A stretch of DNA of 5,977 bases from Pseudomonadota bacterium. Its GTDB lineage: Bacteria; Pseudomonadota; Alphaproteobacteria; Acetobacterales; Acetobacteraceae. The stretch is taken from assembly GCA_021826485.1 (NCBI GenBank), contig JAKAZX010000260.1, positions 1 to 5,977 on the forward strand, read 5' to 3'. Below, one piece after another: positions 1 to 5,670 of this stretch. The notes beneath the pieces were generated by a model. It had not been told where the DNA came from, ran no database searches, and was given only the letters and a program-made list of their open reading frames with translations. Each line of letters starts with the position of its first letter. The stretch's first letter is position 1. The position numbers and the translations under genes were made by a program.

Positions 1-896
1 GCATAGCCGGCGAGGCGCAGCCGCTGCATGGATGCCTCGGTGAAGCTCTGATACTGGCCGCGCAGCTTCGCCGGCATCTCGATGAAATCGACCCGCCGCG
101 GCACGCCGGCGGCGTCGCACACCGCATGGGCGAGATCGAGATAGCTGCGCGCCCGGCCGGTGCCCAGGTTGAACAGCCCGTTCACCGCCGGCGTGTCGAG
201 CAGCCACAGCATCACGTCCACCACGTCATCGACCCAGATGAAGTCGCGCCGCTGCTGCCCGTCCGCCAGGTCCGCCCGGTCGGAGCGGAACAGCCGGGGC
301 GCGCCGCCGGCCGCCACCTCGTCGTGCTTGACCTTCACGACCGAGATCATCGGCCCCTTGTGGTACTCGTTGGGGCCGTAGACGTTGAAGAACTTGAGCC
401 CCGCCCATTGCGGCGGACGCGCCCCGCCGGCGGCGAGCAGCCGGGCCACCGCGCAGTCGAAGGCGTGCTTGCTCCATCCGTAGAGATTGAGCGGGCGCAG
501 GGCGGGGAGCGATTCGATCCCGTCCCGGAACCCCGCGCTGCCGTCGCCATAGGTCGCGGCCGAGGAGGCATAGATCAGCCGCACCCCGCGCGCCGCGCAC
601 CAGTGCCAGAGCCGCAGCGGCAGCTCCACGTTGGTCGCCCAGACCAGGTCGCCGTCGGTCGCCGTGGTCTCGCTGATCGCGCCGAGGTGAAAGATCATCT
701 CCAGCGGCGGATGGGCGGCGAGGAAATCGTCCAGCCGTTCCGGCGGCAGCAGGCGGGCCGGCGGCGCGCTGCGCAGGTTGCGCCACTTGCCGGCGCTCTC
801 CAGCCGGTCCACCACCACCGTCTCATGCCCGCGCCGCACCAGCGCGGCATGGAGGATCGAACCGATGAAGCCGGCGCCGCCCGTGACCAGGATCAT
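1..896 (-). CDS. hldD: ADP-L-glycero-D-manno-heptose 6-epimerase, 3' end cut by window
   Basis: HldD converts ADP-D-glycero-D-manno-heptose to ADP-L-glycero-D-manno-heptose, the last step in making the heptose donor for the LPS inner core; it acts in the cytoplasm with bound NADP(H). It belongs to the extended SDR family. Visible: the nucleotide-binding motif GGAGFIG at residues 6-12, the YASSAATYG strand at 109-117, the catalytic pair Y139 and K143 in YGWSK, and the HldD-type segment FFNVYGPNEYHKG at 169-181, whose K180 matches the second catalytic lysine known in the E. coli enzyme. NLGTGRA (243-249) and a KLRGQYQSFTEA stretch near residue 277 are also typical. In all, 298 residues are present; the family is usually about 310-330, so only a short tail is missing at position 1. 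The ATG at 896 places the Rossmann motif at the normal distance. No Shine-Dalgarno sequence precedes it. The gene is divergent from the ubiK-like gene. Another sugar-nucleotide epimerase is possible but the HKG segment argues for HldD. Confidence 0.9.
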   Translation of the reverse strand, partial: MILVTGGAGFIGSILHAALVRRGHETVVVDRLESAGKWRNLRSAPPARLLPPERLDDFLAAHPPLEMIFHLGAISETTATDGDLVWATNVELPLRLWHWCAARGVRLIYASSAATYGDGSAGFRDGIESLPALRPLNLYGWSKHAFDCAVARLLAAGGARPPQWAGLKFFNVYGPNEYHKGPMISVVKVKHDEVAAGGAPRLFRSDRADLADGQQRRDFIWVDDVVDVMLWLLDTPAVNGLFNLGTGRARSYLDLAHAVCDAAGVPRRVDFIEMPAKLRGQYQSFTEASMQRLRLAGY

Positions 897-912
897 GGCG
901 GCACGATATACG
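884..912. promoter_or_regulatory. Candidate divergent hldD/ubiK promoter with shared TATA core
   Basis: The 64-bp spacer between the hldD and ubiK starts has one AT-rich core, CGATATACG at 904-912. Read on the minus strand it gives TATATC at 905-910 (4/6 to the -10 consensus), ending 8 nt before the hldD ATG. No good -35 is seen on that side. Read on the plus strand it gives TATACG at 907-912 (4/6), preceded by GTGACC at 883-888 (4/6 to TTGACA) with an 18-bp spacer, which would drive ubiK with a leader of about 40 nt. These are matches by eye only; alphaproteobacterial promoters are degenerate and the assignment is tentative. Confidence 0.3.
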
Positions 913-949
913 GGGCGGCGCCGGCAGGCGAAAGCCGGGACACGGCAGC

Positions 950-955
950 AGGAGG
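950..955 (+). promoter_or_regulatory. Shine-Dalgarno site of the ubiK-like gene
   Basis: AGGAGG lies 5 nt before the ATG at 961. It fixes this start against the in-frame upstream codons. Confidence 0.7.
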
Positions 956-960
956 CGGAC

Positions 961-1275
961 ATGGCAGAGCGGCCACGGTTCTTCGACGATCTGGCAGGGG
1001 TGGCGGGCGGCGCCCTCTCGGCGCTGGCGGGGCTGCGGGAGGAGGCCGAGTCGCTGGTGCGCGCCCGGCTGGAGGAGGCGGTCCGCGCGCTCGACCTGGT
1101 CCACCGGGAGGAGCTGGAGGCGATGCGCGAGATGGCGGCCAATGCCCGCGCCGGCCAGGAAGCCGCGGAAACGAAACTGGCCGACATTCTTCTGCGGATG
1201 GCGGCGCTGGAGGCGCGGGTGACGGCGCTGGAACCGTCGCGCCCGGTGGGCGGCGGGCCGGGAATGATCGCCTGA
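961..1275 (+). CDS. ubiK: UbiK/BMFP-family ubiquinone biosynthesis accessory factor
   Basis: This 104-aa protein belongs to the BMFP (YqiC/UbiK) family. In enterobacteria UbiK interacts with the lipid-binding protein UbiJ and helps the membrane-peripheral Ubi enzyme complex in aerobic ubiquinone synthesis; YqiC of Salmonella was described as having membrane-fusogenic activity. Visible: an N-terminal FFDDLAGVAGGALSALAGL segment (7-25) able to form an amphipathic helix, a charged Glu/Arg-rich helix (26-60), and a C-terminal coiled coil (about 67-91) with Leu/Met/Ala at heptad spacing and the LEARVTALE ending usual for the family. Length fits the family (about 80-120 aa). A good AGGAGG precedes the ATG. 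The last residues (PVGGGPGMIA) look unstructured. It opens the plus-strand block but is separated from the next gene by 182 bp, so it may be transcribed alone. The family call is firm; the exact role in an alphaproteobacterium is inferred by homology. Confidence 0.8.
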   Translation: MAERPRFFDDLAGVAGGALSALAGLREEAESLVRARLEEAVRALDLVHREELEAMREMAANARAGQEAAETKLADILLRMAALEARVTALEPSRPVGGGPGMIA

Positions 1276-1290
1276 GAGCGGATTTTTATT
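1267..1290 (+). terminator. Weak terminator-like hairpin and T-run after ubiK
   Basis: ATCGC (1267-1271) can pair with GCGGAT (1278-1283, one bulged G) around a 6-nt loop that contains part of the stop codon. It is followed directly by TTTTTATT (1283-1290), the most T-rich run in this GC-rich window. The stem is only 5 bp, so it would be a weak intrinsic terminator. Confidence 0.3.
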
Positions 1291-1457
1291 GCATCGCAGC
1301 ATGAGATGGCGTGTTAAGACTGCGTGTTCCCGCGGCGACGCTCTTGCGGCGCGGAAACGTCGGCCGGTAGGCTAACGATCGGGGGCGCCTCTGGCCGGCC
1401 CGCCGCTCGTCAGCAGGGCGCCTTCCATCCGGCCTTCCTTTACTTGGGAGACCTCGC
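1289..1457 (+). promoter_or_regulatory. Leader region of the YbjN-proC block
   Basis: This stretch has no gene I can support. A relatively AT-rich patch near 1281-1320 is the likeliest place for a promoter serving the downstream genes. The best pair I see is TTGCAT (1289-1294), 17 bp, TGTTAA (1312-1317), which is poor at the -10. If it is used, the leader before the ATG at 1458 would be about 130 nt. GGGCGCCT occurs twice (1383-1390 and 1416-1423); its GGCGCC core is self-complementary, so the copies could pair. GGGAG at 1446-1450 is the Shine-Dalgarno site, 7 nt before the ATG. Confidence 0.25.
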
Positions 1458-1961
1458 ATGTCAGCCCTCATCACCAGCACAATGGAAAGAGCCGCCAACC
1501 CGCTGGACATCGTGGAGCAGATCGTCAGCGCGAACGACTGGGCCTTCGACCGCCGCAGCGAGTCGGAAATGGCCGCCGAGGCCCCCGGCAAGTGGTGCGA
1601 CTATGGATTGTATTTTAGCTGGTCCACCGAGATTTCGGCGATGCACTTCACCTGCACCTTCGACCTGAAAGTGCCGGAAAAGCGGCGCCCGGCGCTGTAC
1701 GAACTGCTGGCGCTGGCCAACGAGCGGCTGTGGATCGGCCATTTCGGCATGGACAGCGACGACGGCATGCCGCTGTTCCGCCATTCCGTGCTGCTGCGCG
1801 GCGCCCGCGGCGCCTCGGCGGAGAGCGTCGAGGACATGGTGGACATCGCCATCACCGAATGCGAGCGGTTCTTCCCCGCCTTCCAGTTCGTGCTGTGGGG
1901 CGGCAAGTCGCCGACGGACGCGATGCAGGCGGCGATGCTCGAATGCGCCGGGGAGGCGTGA
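1458..1961 (+). CDS. YbjN domain-containing protein
   Basis: This 167-aa protein matches the YbjN-domain family, whose fold resembles that of type III secretion chaperones. Its biochemical role in alphaproteobacteria is not established. E. coli YbjN has been linked to motility and stress phenotypes, but that should not be carried over. Visible: an N-terminal NPLDIVEQIVSANDWAFDR segment (14-32), a central beta-rich part with CDYGLYFSWSTEISAMHFTC (47-66), then VPEKRRPALYELLALANERLWIGHF (72-96), and a C-terminal helical part with DMVDIAITECERFFPAFQFVLWGGKSP (126-152). There is no signal peptide or membrane segment. The start is supported by GGGAG 7 nt upstream. The stop at 1961 lies 7 bp before the proC GTG, so the two are almost certainly co-transcribed. 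I recall YbjN next to proC and a UbiK-like gene in related genomes, but cannot verify this here. Confidence 0.8.
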   Translation: MSALITSTMERAANPLDIVEQIVSANDWAFDRRSESEMAAEAPGKWCDYGLYFSWSTEISAMHFTCTFDLKVPEKRRPALYELLALANERLWIGHFGMDSDDGMPLFRHSVLLRGARGASAESVEDMVDIAITECERFFPAFQFVLWGGKSPTDAMQAAMLECAGEA

Positions 1962-1968
1962 GCCGCCG

Positions 1969-2772
1969 GTGACGGACATGCTGCCGCCCGTCCTGCTGGT
2001 CGGCTTCGGCAGGATGGGCGGCGCCATGCTGGCCGGCTGGCGCGAGCAGGGGCTGCGCAGCGCCGTCGCCGTCGATCCGGCGCTGCCGCCGGCCGGCGGG
2101 GCGGACCTGACGGTGGTGGCCGATGCGGCTGCCGTGCCGGCGGATTTCGCGCCGGCGGCGGTGGTGCTGGCGGTCAAGCCGCAGAACGCCGAGGCCACGC
2201 TGCCGTCCTATGCCCGGTTTGCCGGGCGGGCGGTGTTCCTGTCGATCATGGCCGGACGGACGATCGGGGGCATGCGCGCCCTGCTGGGCGGGGATGCCGC
2301 GATCGTGCGGGCGATGCCGAACACGCCGGCGGCGATCCGCCAGGGGATCACGGTGGCCTGCGCCGGGCCGGGCGTGACCGCGCCCCAGCGCACGCTGTGC
2401 GACCGTCTGCTCGCAGCCGTCGGCACCGTCGCCTGGGTGGAGCGGGAGGAGCTGCTGGACCCGGTCACGGCGGTGTCCGGCGGCGGCCCGGCCTACGTGT
2501 TCCTGCTGGCGGAACTGCTGGCGCGCGCCGCCGCGGAACAGGGCATTCCCCCCGAACTCGCCCGGCTGCTCGCCCGCAAGACGGTGGCCGGCGCCGGCGC
2601 GCTGCTGGCGGCGAGCACCGAGGAGCCGGACGCGCTGCGCCGCGCCGTCACCAGCCCCAAGGGCACGACCGAGCGGGCGCTCGCGGTGTTGATGGCGGAG
2701 CCGGCGTGGCCCGACCTGCTGTCGCGCGCCATCGCCGCGGCCACCGCACGCTCGCGGGAACTGGCGGGCTGA
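1969..2772 (+). CDS. proC: Pyrroline-5-carboxylate reductase
   Basis: ProC reduces (S)-1-pyrroline-5-carboxylate to L-proline with NAD(P)H, the last step of proline synthesis, in the cytoplasm. The 267-aa length is normal. Visible: N-terminal Rossmann motif VGFGRMGGAML (11-21), AVKPQ (68-72), the conserved RAMPNTPAAIRQG (114-126), the family signature region VSGGGPAYVFLLAEL (169-183) and the C-terminal TSPKGTTERAL (228-238) that helps form the active site in the all-helical dimer domain. K231 sits where most family members have Gly (TSPGGTT). I chose the GTG at 1969: a GGGGAGG at 1950-1956 ends 12 nt before it, a little far but better than the 21 nt to the ATG at 1978. The latter remains possible and would shorten the protein by 3 residues. 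The gene follows the YbjN gene by 7 bp. Confidence 0.95.
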   Translation: MTDMLPPVLLVGFGRMGGAMLAGWREQGLRSAVAVDPALPPAGGADLTVVADAAAVPADFAPAAVVLAVKPQNAEATLPSYARFAGRAVFLSIMAGRTIGGMRALLGGDAAIVRAMPNTPAAIRQGITVACAGPGVTAPQRTLCDRLLAAVGTVAWVEREELLDPVTAVSGGGPAYVFLLAELLARAAAEQGIPPELARLLARKTVAGAGALLAASTEEPDALRRAVTSPKGTTERALAVLMAEPAWPDLLSRAIAAATARSRELAG

Positions 2773-2775
2773 CAA

Positions 2776-2787
2776 GGCGGGTCCGCC
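2776..2787. repeat. Short palindrome between proC and the TetR-fold gene
   Basis: GGCGGGTCCGCC reads as GGCGG, two central bases, then CCGCC, nearly symmetric. It lies 16 bp before the ATG at 2804. It could be a small hairpin or an operator for the TetR-fold protein encoded just downstream, but such GC palindromes arise easily by chance in this composition. Confidence 0.25.
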
Positions 2788-2803
2788 GTCCTACTTGTGG
2801 TGA

Positions 2804-3442
2804 ATGGACGATGCCGAATTCGATCGTGCCCTGGTGGGTGCGGCGTTTGCGCTGGCGGCGGAGAGCGGCTGGCGCACGGTGAGTGTCGCGGGCGCGGCAC
2901 GGCGGGCGGACCTGCCGCTGGACCGTGCCCGGGCGCGGTTCCCGGCGCGCATGGCGCTGCTGCTGCGGTTCGGCCGGATCGCCGATCAGGCGGCGCTGTC
3001 GCTCGCGCCGCGGGAGGGGCCGCACCGGGACCGGCTGTTCGATCTGCTGATGCGCCGGTTCGATGTGTTGCAGGCGCATCGCGGCGGCGTGCTGACGCTG
3101 ATGCGTGCACTGCCGGCCGACCCGTGCCTCGCCGCCCTGCTCGCCGCCGCCAACCTGCGCAGCATGGGCTGGATGCTGGAGGGCGCCGGGATCGCCGCGC
3201 ACGGCCCGCGCGGGCGGCTCCGGCGCAAGGGGCTGCTGGCAGTCTGGCTGATGGCGCTGCGCGCCTGGCGGGACGACACCAGCGAGGACCTGTCGGGCAC
3301 GATGGCCGCGCTCGACCGCGCGCTAGGGCAGGCCGAGCGGCTGGACGGCTGGCTTGCCGGCCGGCGCGCCGCCAGCCCCGAGCCGCCGCCCGCGCCGCCG
3401 CCGGTGGCACCGCCGGACCAGCCGACCGCGCCGCCGTTGTAG
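2804..3442 (+). CDS. TetR-fold protein, regulator or COQ9-like
   Basis: This 212-aa, mainly helical protein has a TetR-type N-terminus: FDRALVGAAFALAAESGWRT (6-25), VAGAARRADLPLDRARARFP (28-47) in the position of the helix-turn-helix, then ARMALLLRF. The C-terminal part has LMRALPADPCLAALLAAANL (99-118) and AVWLMALRAWRDDTSEDLSG (146-165) followed by TMAALDRAL. The pattern of Trp, Asp-Asp, Ser-Glu-Asp, then Thr-x-Ala-x-Leu-Asp-Arg resembles the end of COQ9 proteins, which share the TetR fold but bind lipid and support ubiquinone synthesis instead of DNA. So it may be a TetR regulator (perhaps of the phasin 24 bp downstream) or a COQ9 relative; I lean slightly to the broad TetR call. Residues 189-212 are a Pro/Ala-rich tail. 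The Shine-Dalgarno is weak: no GGAGG near the ATG. It follows proC by 31 bp. No ligand can be proposed. Confidence 0.7.
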   Translation: MDDAEFDRALVGAAFALAAESGWRTVSVAGAARRADLPLDRARARFPARMALLLRFGRIADQAALSLAPREGPHRDRLFDLLMRRFDVLQAHRGGVLTLMRALPADPCLAALLAAANLRSMGWMLEGAGIAAHGPRGRLRRKGLLAVWLMALRAWRDDTSEDLSGTMAALDRALGQAERLDGWLAGRRAASPEPPPAPPPVAPPDQPTAPPL

Positions 3443-3451
3443 CGCCGAGAC

Positions 3452-3458
3452 AAGGAGG
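3452..3458 (+). promoter_or_regulatory. Strong Shine-Dalgarno site of the phasin gene
   Basis: AAGGAGG ends 8 nt before the ATG at 3467. It is the best ribosome binding site in the window and fits high translation of an abundant granule protein. Confidence 0.75.
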
Positions 3459-3466
3459 GAACGCCC

Positions 3467-3949
3467 ATGCCGTCCGACAGCAGTTTCAGCCCTGGCGACA
3501 ATCCGCTGTTCCACGCGATGGCGCAGGCGCGCAGCGCGGCGGAGGATTTCAGCAAGCTGTTCTCCGACATGAAGCTGCCGCCGATGCTGGACATGGAGGC
3601 GCTGCTGACCGCGCACCGGCGGAACATGGAGGCGCTGTCGGCGGCCAACCGGGTGGCGCTGGAAGGCGCGCAGGCGGTGGCGCGGCGCCACATGGAGATC
3701 ATGCAGCAGACGATGGCGGAACTGACCGAGACGCTGCGCACCGTCGCCGCGGCCGGCGCGCCGCAGGAAAAGGCGGCGAAGCAGGCGGACCTGCTGAAGC
3801 ATGCCTATGAGCGGGCCGTCGCCAATACCCGCGAACTGAGCGACCTGATCCAGCGCAGCAATGGCGAGGCGGTCGGCCTGCTGAACCGCCGCTTCGCCGA
3901 GGCGATGGATGAGATCAAGGGCCTGATGCAGAAGGCGGGTGAGAAGTAA
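3467..3949 (+). CDS. Phasin family protein (PHA granule-associated)
   Basis: Phasins coat polyhydroxyalkanoate granules and control their number and size; some also serve as general chaperones. This 160-aa protein has the usual size and make-up: a short polar N-terminus (1-12), MAQARSAAEDFSKLFSDMKLP (18-38), then the phasin core DMEALLTAHRRNMEALSAAN (42-61) and RVALEGAQAVARRHMEIMQQ (62-81), an amphipathic helix, and a second long helix over about 103-156 with many Ala, Glu and Lys. There is no signal peptide or membrane segment. The start is set by an AAGGAGG 8 nt upstream. It is last in the plus-strand block, 24 bp after the TetR-fold gene, with no clear promoter of its own in that gap. No PHA synthase or depolymerase gene is seen in the window, so the link to PHA rests on the family. 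A GC hairpin follows the stop. Confidence 0.9.
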   Translation: MPSDSSFSPGDNPLFHAMAQARSAAEDFSKLFSDMKLPPMLDMEALLTAHRRNMEALSAANRVALEGAQAVARRHMEIMQQTMAELTETLRTVAAAGAPQEKAAKQADLLKHAYERAVANTRELSDLIQRSNGEAVGLLNRRFAEAMDEIKGLMQKAGEK

Positions 3950-3951
3950 CG

Positions 3952-3974
3952 CCCCTCGCGCCGGCGCGCCGGGG
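3952..3974. terminator. GC-rich hairpin between convergent genes
   Basis: CCCC (3952-3955) pairs with GGGG (3971-3974) and CGCG (3957-3960) with CGCG (3965-3968) around a CCGG loop, with a small internal mismatch (T3956 against CC 3969-3970). It sits just after the phasin stop and just before the end of the convergent hydratase gene, so it could stop transcription from both sides. No T-run follows on either strand, so it is not a standard intrinsic terminator. Confidence 0.4.
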
Positions 3975-3975
3975 G

Positions 3976-4773
3976 TCAGGTCAGGCGAAGGCTGACCTCC
4001 GGCAGGTCGTCGAAGACGATGCGGACGGTGGACGGGCCGTCCAGCGCGATCGAGGGGATGACGCTGCCGAGCAGGATGACCTGCCCGGCCCGCAGCCCGC
4101 CGAACGCGGCGGCGAGCGGGCTTTCGGCAAGCCAGGCCAGCCCCTTCAGCGGATCGCCCTGCAATTCCGCGCCCCGGCCGCTGTTGCGCACCGTGCCGGC
4201 GATCTCCGCCCGCCCCTCGATCGCGCGCAGGTCCAGCGCGCGCCAGTCCGCGGGCGGCGCGCCGATCACCGCCGCCGCGTGATAGAACTGGTCGGCGATC
4301 ACCGTCGGCAGGCCGACCGCCTTCACGTCGCCGACCGGCGGCGGGCCGTAGCGGTTCTCCACGATCTCGATGGCCGCGAACAGCGTGCCGATCGCGGCCC
4401 GCGCCGCGTCGAGGCTGCACGGGCCGACCGGCAGGTCGCGGCCGAGGCGCACCGCCAGCTCGCATTCGATCTGCGGCGCGCGAAACGCGGCGAAGGGCAG
4501 GCTGACCGGGGCGGCATGGATGTCGGCGGCGGCCATGAAGCCGGCGCAGGGATGGTCGATGTCCAGGAAGGCCTGCATCCGCGCGCCGGTCGCCCCGATC
4601 TTGAAGCCGCCGACCGGCAGCACCCCGCGTGCCGCGGCCATGGCGTGCTGCACGGCGGCGGCCTCGGCCGCGTCGCGCGGGGCGATCGGCGCCGGCAGCG
4701 GGCCGGCCACCTCGCCGGCGCCGCGGCGGCCGAGCAGGGCTTCGGCGGCGGGGCGGGGATCGAATGCGGTCAT
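3976..4773 (-). CDS. 2-keto-4-pentenoate hydratase/FAH-family protein
   Basis: The 265-aa protein belongs to the MhpD-type hydratase branch of the fumarylacetoacetate hydrolase superfamily. Such enzymes add water to 2-hydroxypenta-2,4-dienoate (giving 4-hydroxy-2-oxovalerate in aromatic meta-cleavage pathways) or decarboxylate related oxo-acids, using Mg/Mn in the cytoplasm. Visible: GGFKIGATG (55-63), whose K58 fits the conserved lysine; IECELAVRLGRDLP (102-115) with metal ligands E103 and E105; AIEIVENRY (134-142) with E136 as third ligand by spacing; GTVRNSGRGAELQGDPLKGL (193-212); and the C-terminal beta part VILLGSVIPSIALDG (232-246). The metal site looks intact. The start ATG overlaps the rlmB stop by 4 bp (ATGA), pointing to coupled translation. 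No other aromatic-degradation genes are nearby, so the natural substrate is unknown; the symbol mhpD would overstate the case. A GGTCAG/CTGACC inverted repeat (3979-3997) lies inside its last codons. Confidence 0.85.
   Translation of the reverse strand: MTAFDPRPAAEALLGRRGAGEVAGPLPAPIAPRDAAEAAAVQHAMAAARGVLPVGGFKIGATGARMQAFLDIDHPCAGFMAAADIHAAPVSLPFAAFRAPQIECELAVRLGRDLPVGPCSLDAARAAIGTLFAAIEIVENRYGPPPVGDVKAVGLPTVIADQFYHAAAVIGAPPADWRALDLRAIEGRAEIAGTVRNSGRGAELQGDPLKGLAWLAESPLAAAFGGLRAGQVILLGSVIPSIALDGPSTVRIVFDDLPEVSLRLT
3979..3997. repeat. Inverted repeat at the 3' end of the hydratase gene
   Basis: GGTCAG (3979-3984) and CTGACC (3992-3997) form a perfect 6-bp stem with a 7-nt loop, within the last codons of the hydratase and 4 bp beyond the GC hairpin. 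It may help terminate read-through from the phasin side. No T-run is present. Confidence 0.35.
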
Positions 4774-5663
4774 GCGCGCCGCCCCAGTTCATAGAGGGCG
4801 ACCGCCGCGGCGGCGGCCACGTTCAGGCTGTCCAGCCCGCCGCCGCTGCCCGGCATGGCGATGGCGGCAAGCTCGTCGCAGGTGTCGCGGGTGAGGCGCC
4901 GCAGCCCCTCCCCCTCGCTGCCCAGCACCAGGGCCACCCGTCGCTCGGCGAGCGCGGGGCCGGACAGCGGGGCACGCGCCGCCCCGTCCAGCCCGACCAC
5001 CCACAGGCCGGCGGCCTTCAGCGCGACCAGCGTGCGGGCGATGTTGACGGCGCGCAGCAGCGGCACCGTTTCCAGCGCGCCGCTGGCGGCCTTGGCCAGC
5101 GCGCCGGTTTCCTCCGGCGCGTTGCGGTCCTGGGTGATGACGCCGGCCGCCGCGAAGGCGGCGGCGCTGCGCAGGATCGCCCCGACATTGCGCGGATCGC
5201 CGACCTGATCGAGCACGATCACCGTGCCCGGCCGCTCCAGCAGATGGGCAAGCGGCGGCGTGGCGAGCGGGTCGGCCAGCAGGGCCGCGCCCTGGTGGAC
5301 CACGTCGCGGCCAAGCATCTGATCGAGCCGCGCCCGTTCCGCCCGTTCCGCCCCGAGCGCCCAGGGCGGGGCGAGGCGGGCGGCCAGACTCGCCTCCGCC
5401 TCCTCGGTCAGCAGCAGGCGGCGCAGGCGGCGGGACGGATTGGCCAGCGCGGCGGCGACCGCATGCAGCCCGTACAGCCAGACGGCCCCGCGCGGCACCT
5501 CCGGCGGGCCGTGGCGCGGCGGTGCGGCATGATGGCCGTGGTGCGGGGCCTGATGGCGCTGCGGCGCGGCCTGCGGCGGGCGCGGCCGGCCGTCGCGCGG
5601 GCCGCCCGGGGGCGGCCGCCCGGCGCCCGGCGGGCCGGAGCGGTGGGAGTGCGGCGGCTTCAT
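4770..5663 (-). CDS. rlmB: 23S rRNA (guanosine-2'-O-)-methyltransferase RlmB
   Basis: RlmB uses S-adenosylmethionine to methylate the ribose of G2251 (E. coli numbering) in the P-loop of 23S rRNA. It is a SPOUT/TrmH enzyme with a trefoil knot. Visible in 297 residues: an unusual tail (1-56) rich in Pro, His, Arg and Gly; the substrate-binding domain from VWLYGLHAVAAALANPSRRL (61-80); motif 1 LDQVGDPRNVGAILRSA (151-167) with the conserved Asn159 and Arg165; motif 2 VLGSEGEGLRRL (246-257); and motif 3 GGLDSLNVAAAAAVALYEL (275-293). E. coli RlmB is about 243 aa, so the tail explains the extra length. I chose the ATG at 5663: further upstream the frame runs antisense through tRNA-Tyr and is not real. 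No Shine-Dalgarno precedes this ATG, and a -10-like TATACG lies only 7 nt before it. The gene overlaps the downstream hydratase by 4 bp. Another TrmH-family target cannot be excluded. Confidence 0.88.
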   Translation of the reverse strand: MKPPHSHRSGPPGAGRPPPGGPRDGRPRPPQAAPQRHQAPHHGHHAAPPRHGPPEVPRGAVWLYGLHAVAAALANPSRRLRRLLLTEEAEASLAARLAPPWALGAERAERARLDQMLGRDVVHQGAALLADPLATPPLAHLLERPGTVIVLDQVGDPRNVGAILRSAAAFAAAGVITQDRNAPEETGALAKAASGALETVPLLRAVNIARTLVALKAAGLWVVGLDGAARAPLSGPALAERRVALVLGSEGEGLRRLTRDTCDELAAIAMPGSGGGLDSLNVAAAAAVALYELGRRA

Positions 5664-5670
5664 GCTGCGG

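Noticed and set aside
126..1304. 392-codon open frame on the plus strand
   Set aside because: It is antisense to hldD and then in another frame through ubiK. It is Arg/Gly/Pro/Ala-rich with no recognisable domain; long chance frames are expected at this GC content.
1383..1423. Repeated GGGCGCCT pair as direct repeats of a mobile element
   Set aside because: Only 8 bases match, 33 bp apart, with nothing resembling a transposase or insertion boundary; chance is likely at this GC content.
3441..3552. Pro/Ala-rich GCCGCC-type runs near 3370-3441 as a tandem repeat array
   Set aside because: The repeats are irregular and coding, making the Pro/Ala tail of the TetR-fold protein; they are low-complexity sequence, not a CRISPR or satellite array.
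2797..3810. 337-codon open frame on the plus strand
   Set aside because: It is a shadow frame over the TetR-fold and phasin genes, dominated by Gly/Ala/Arg, and both overlapped genes have clear family signatures.
3323..4792. 489-codon open frame on the minus strand
   Set aside because: It is out of frame with the hydratase and antisense to the phasin and TetR-fold genes; its composition is typical of a shadow frame.
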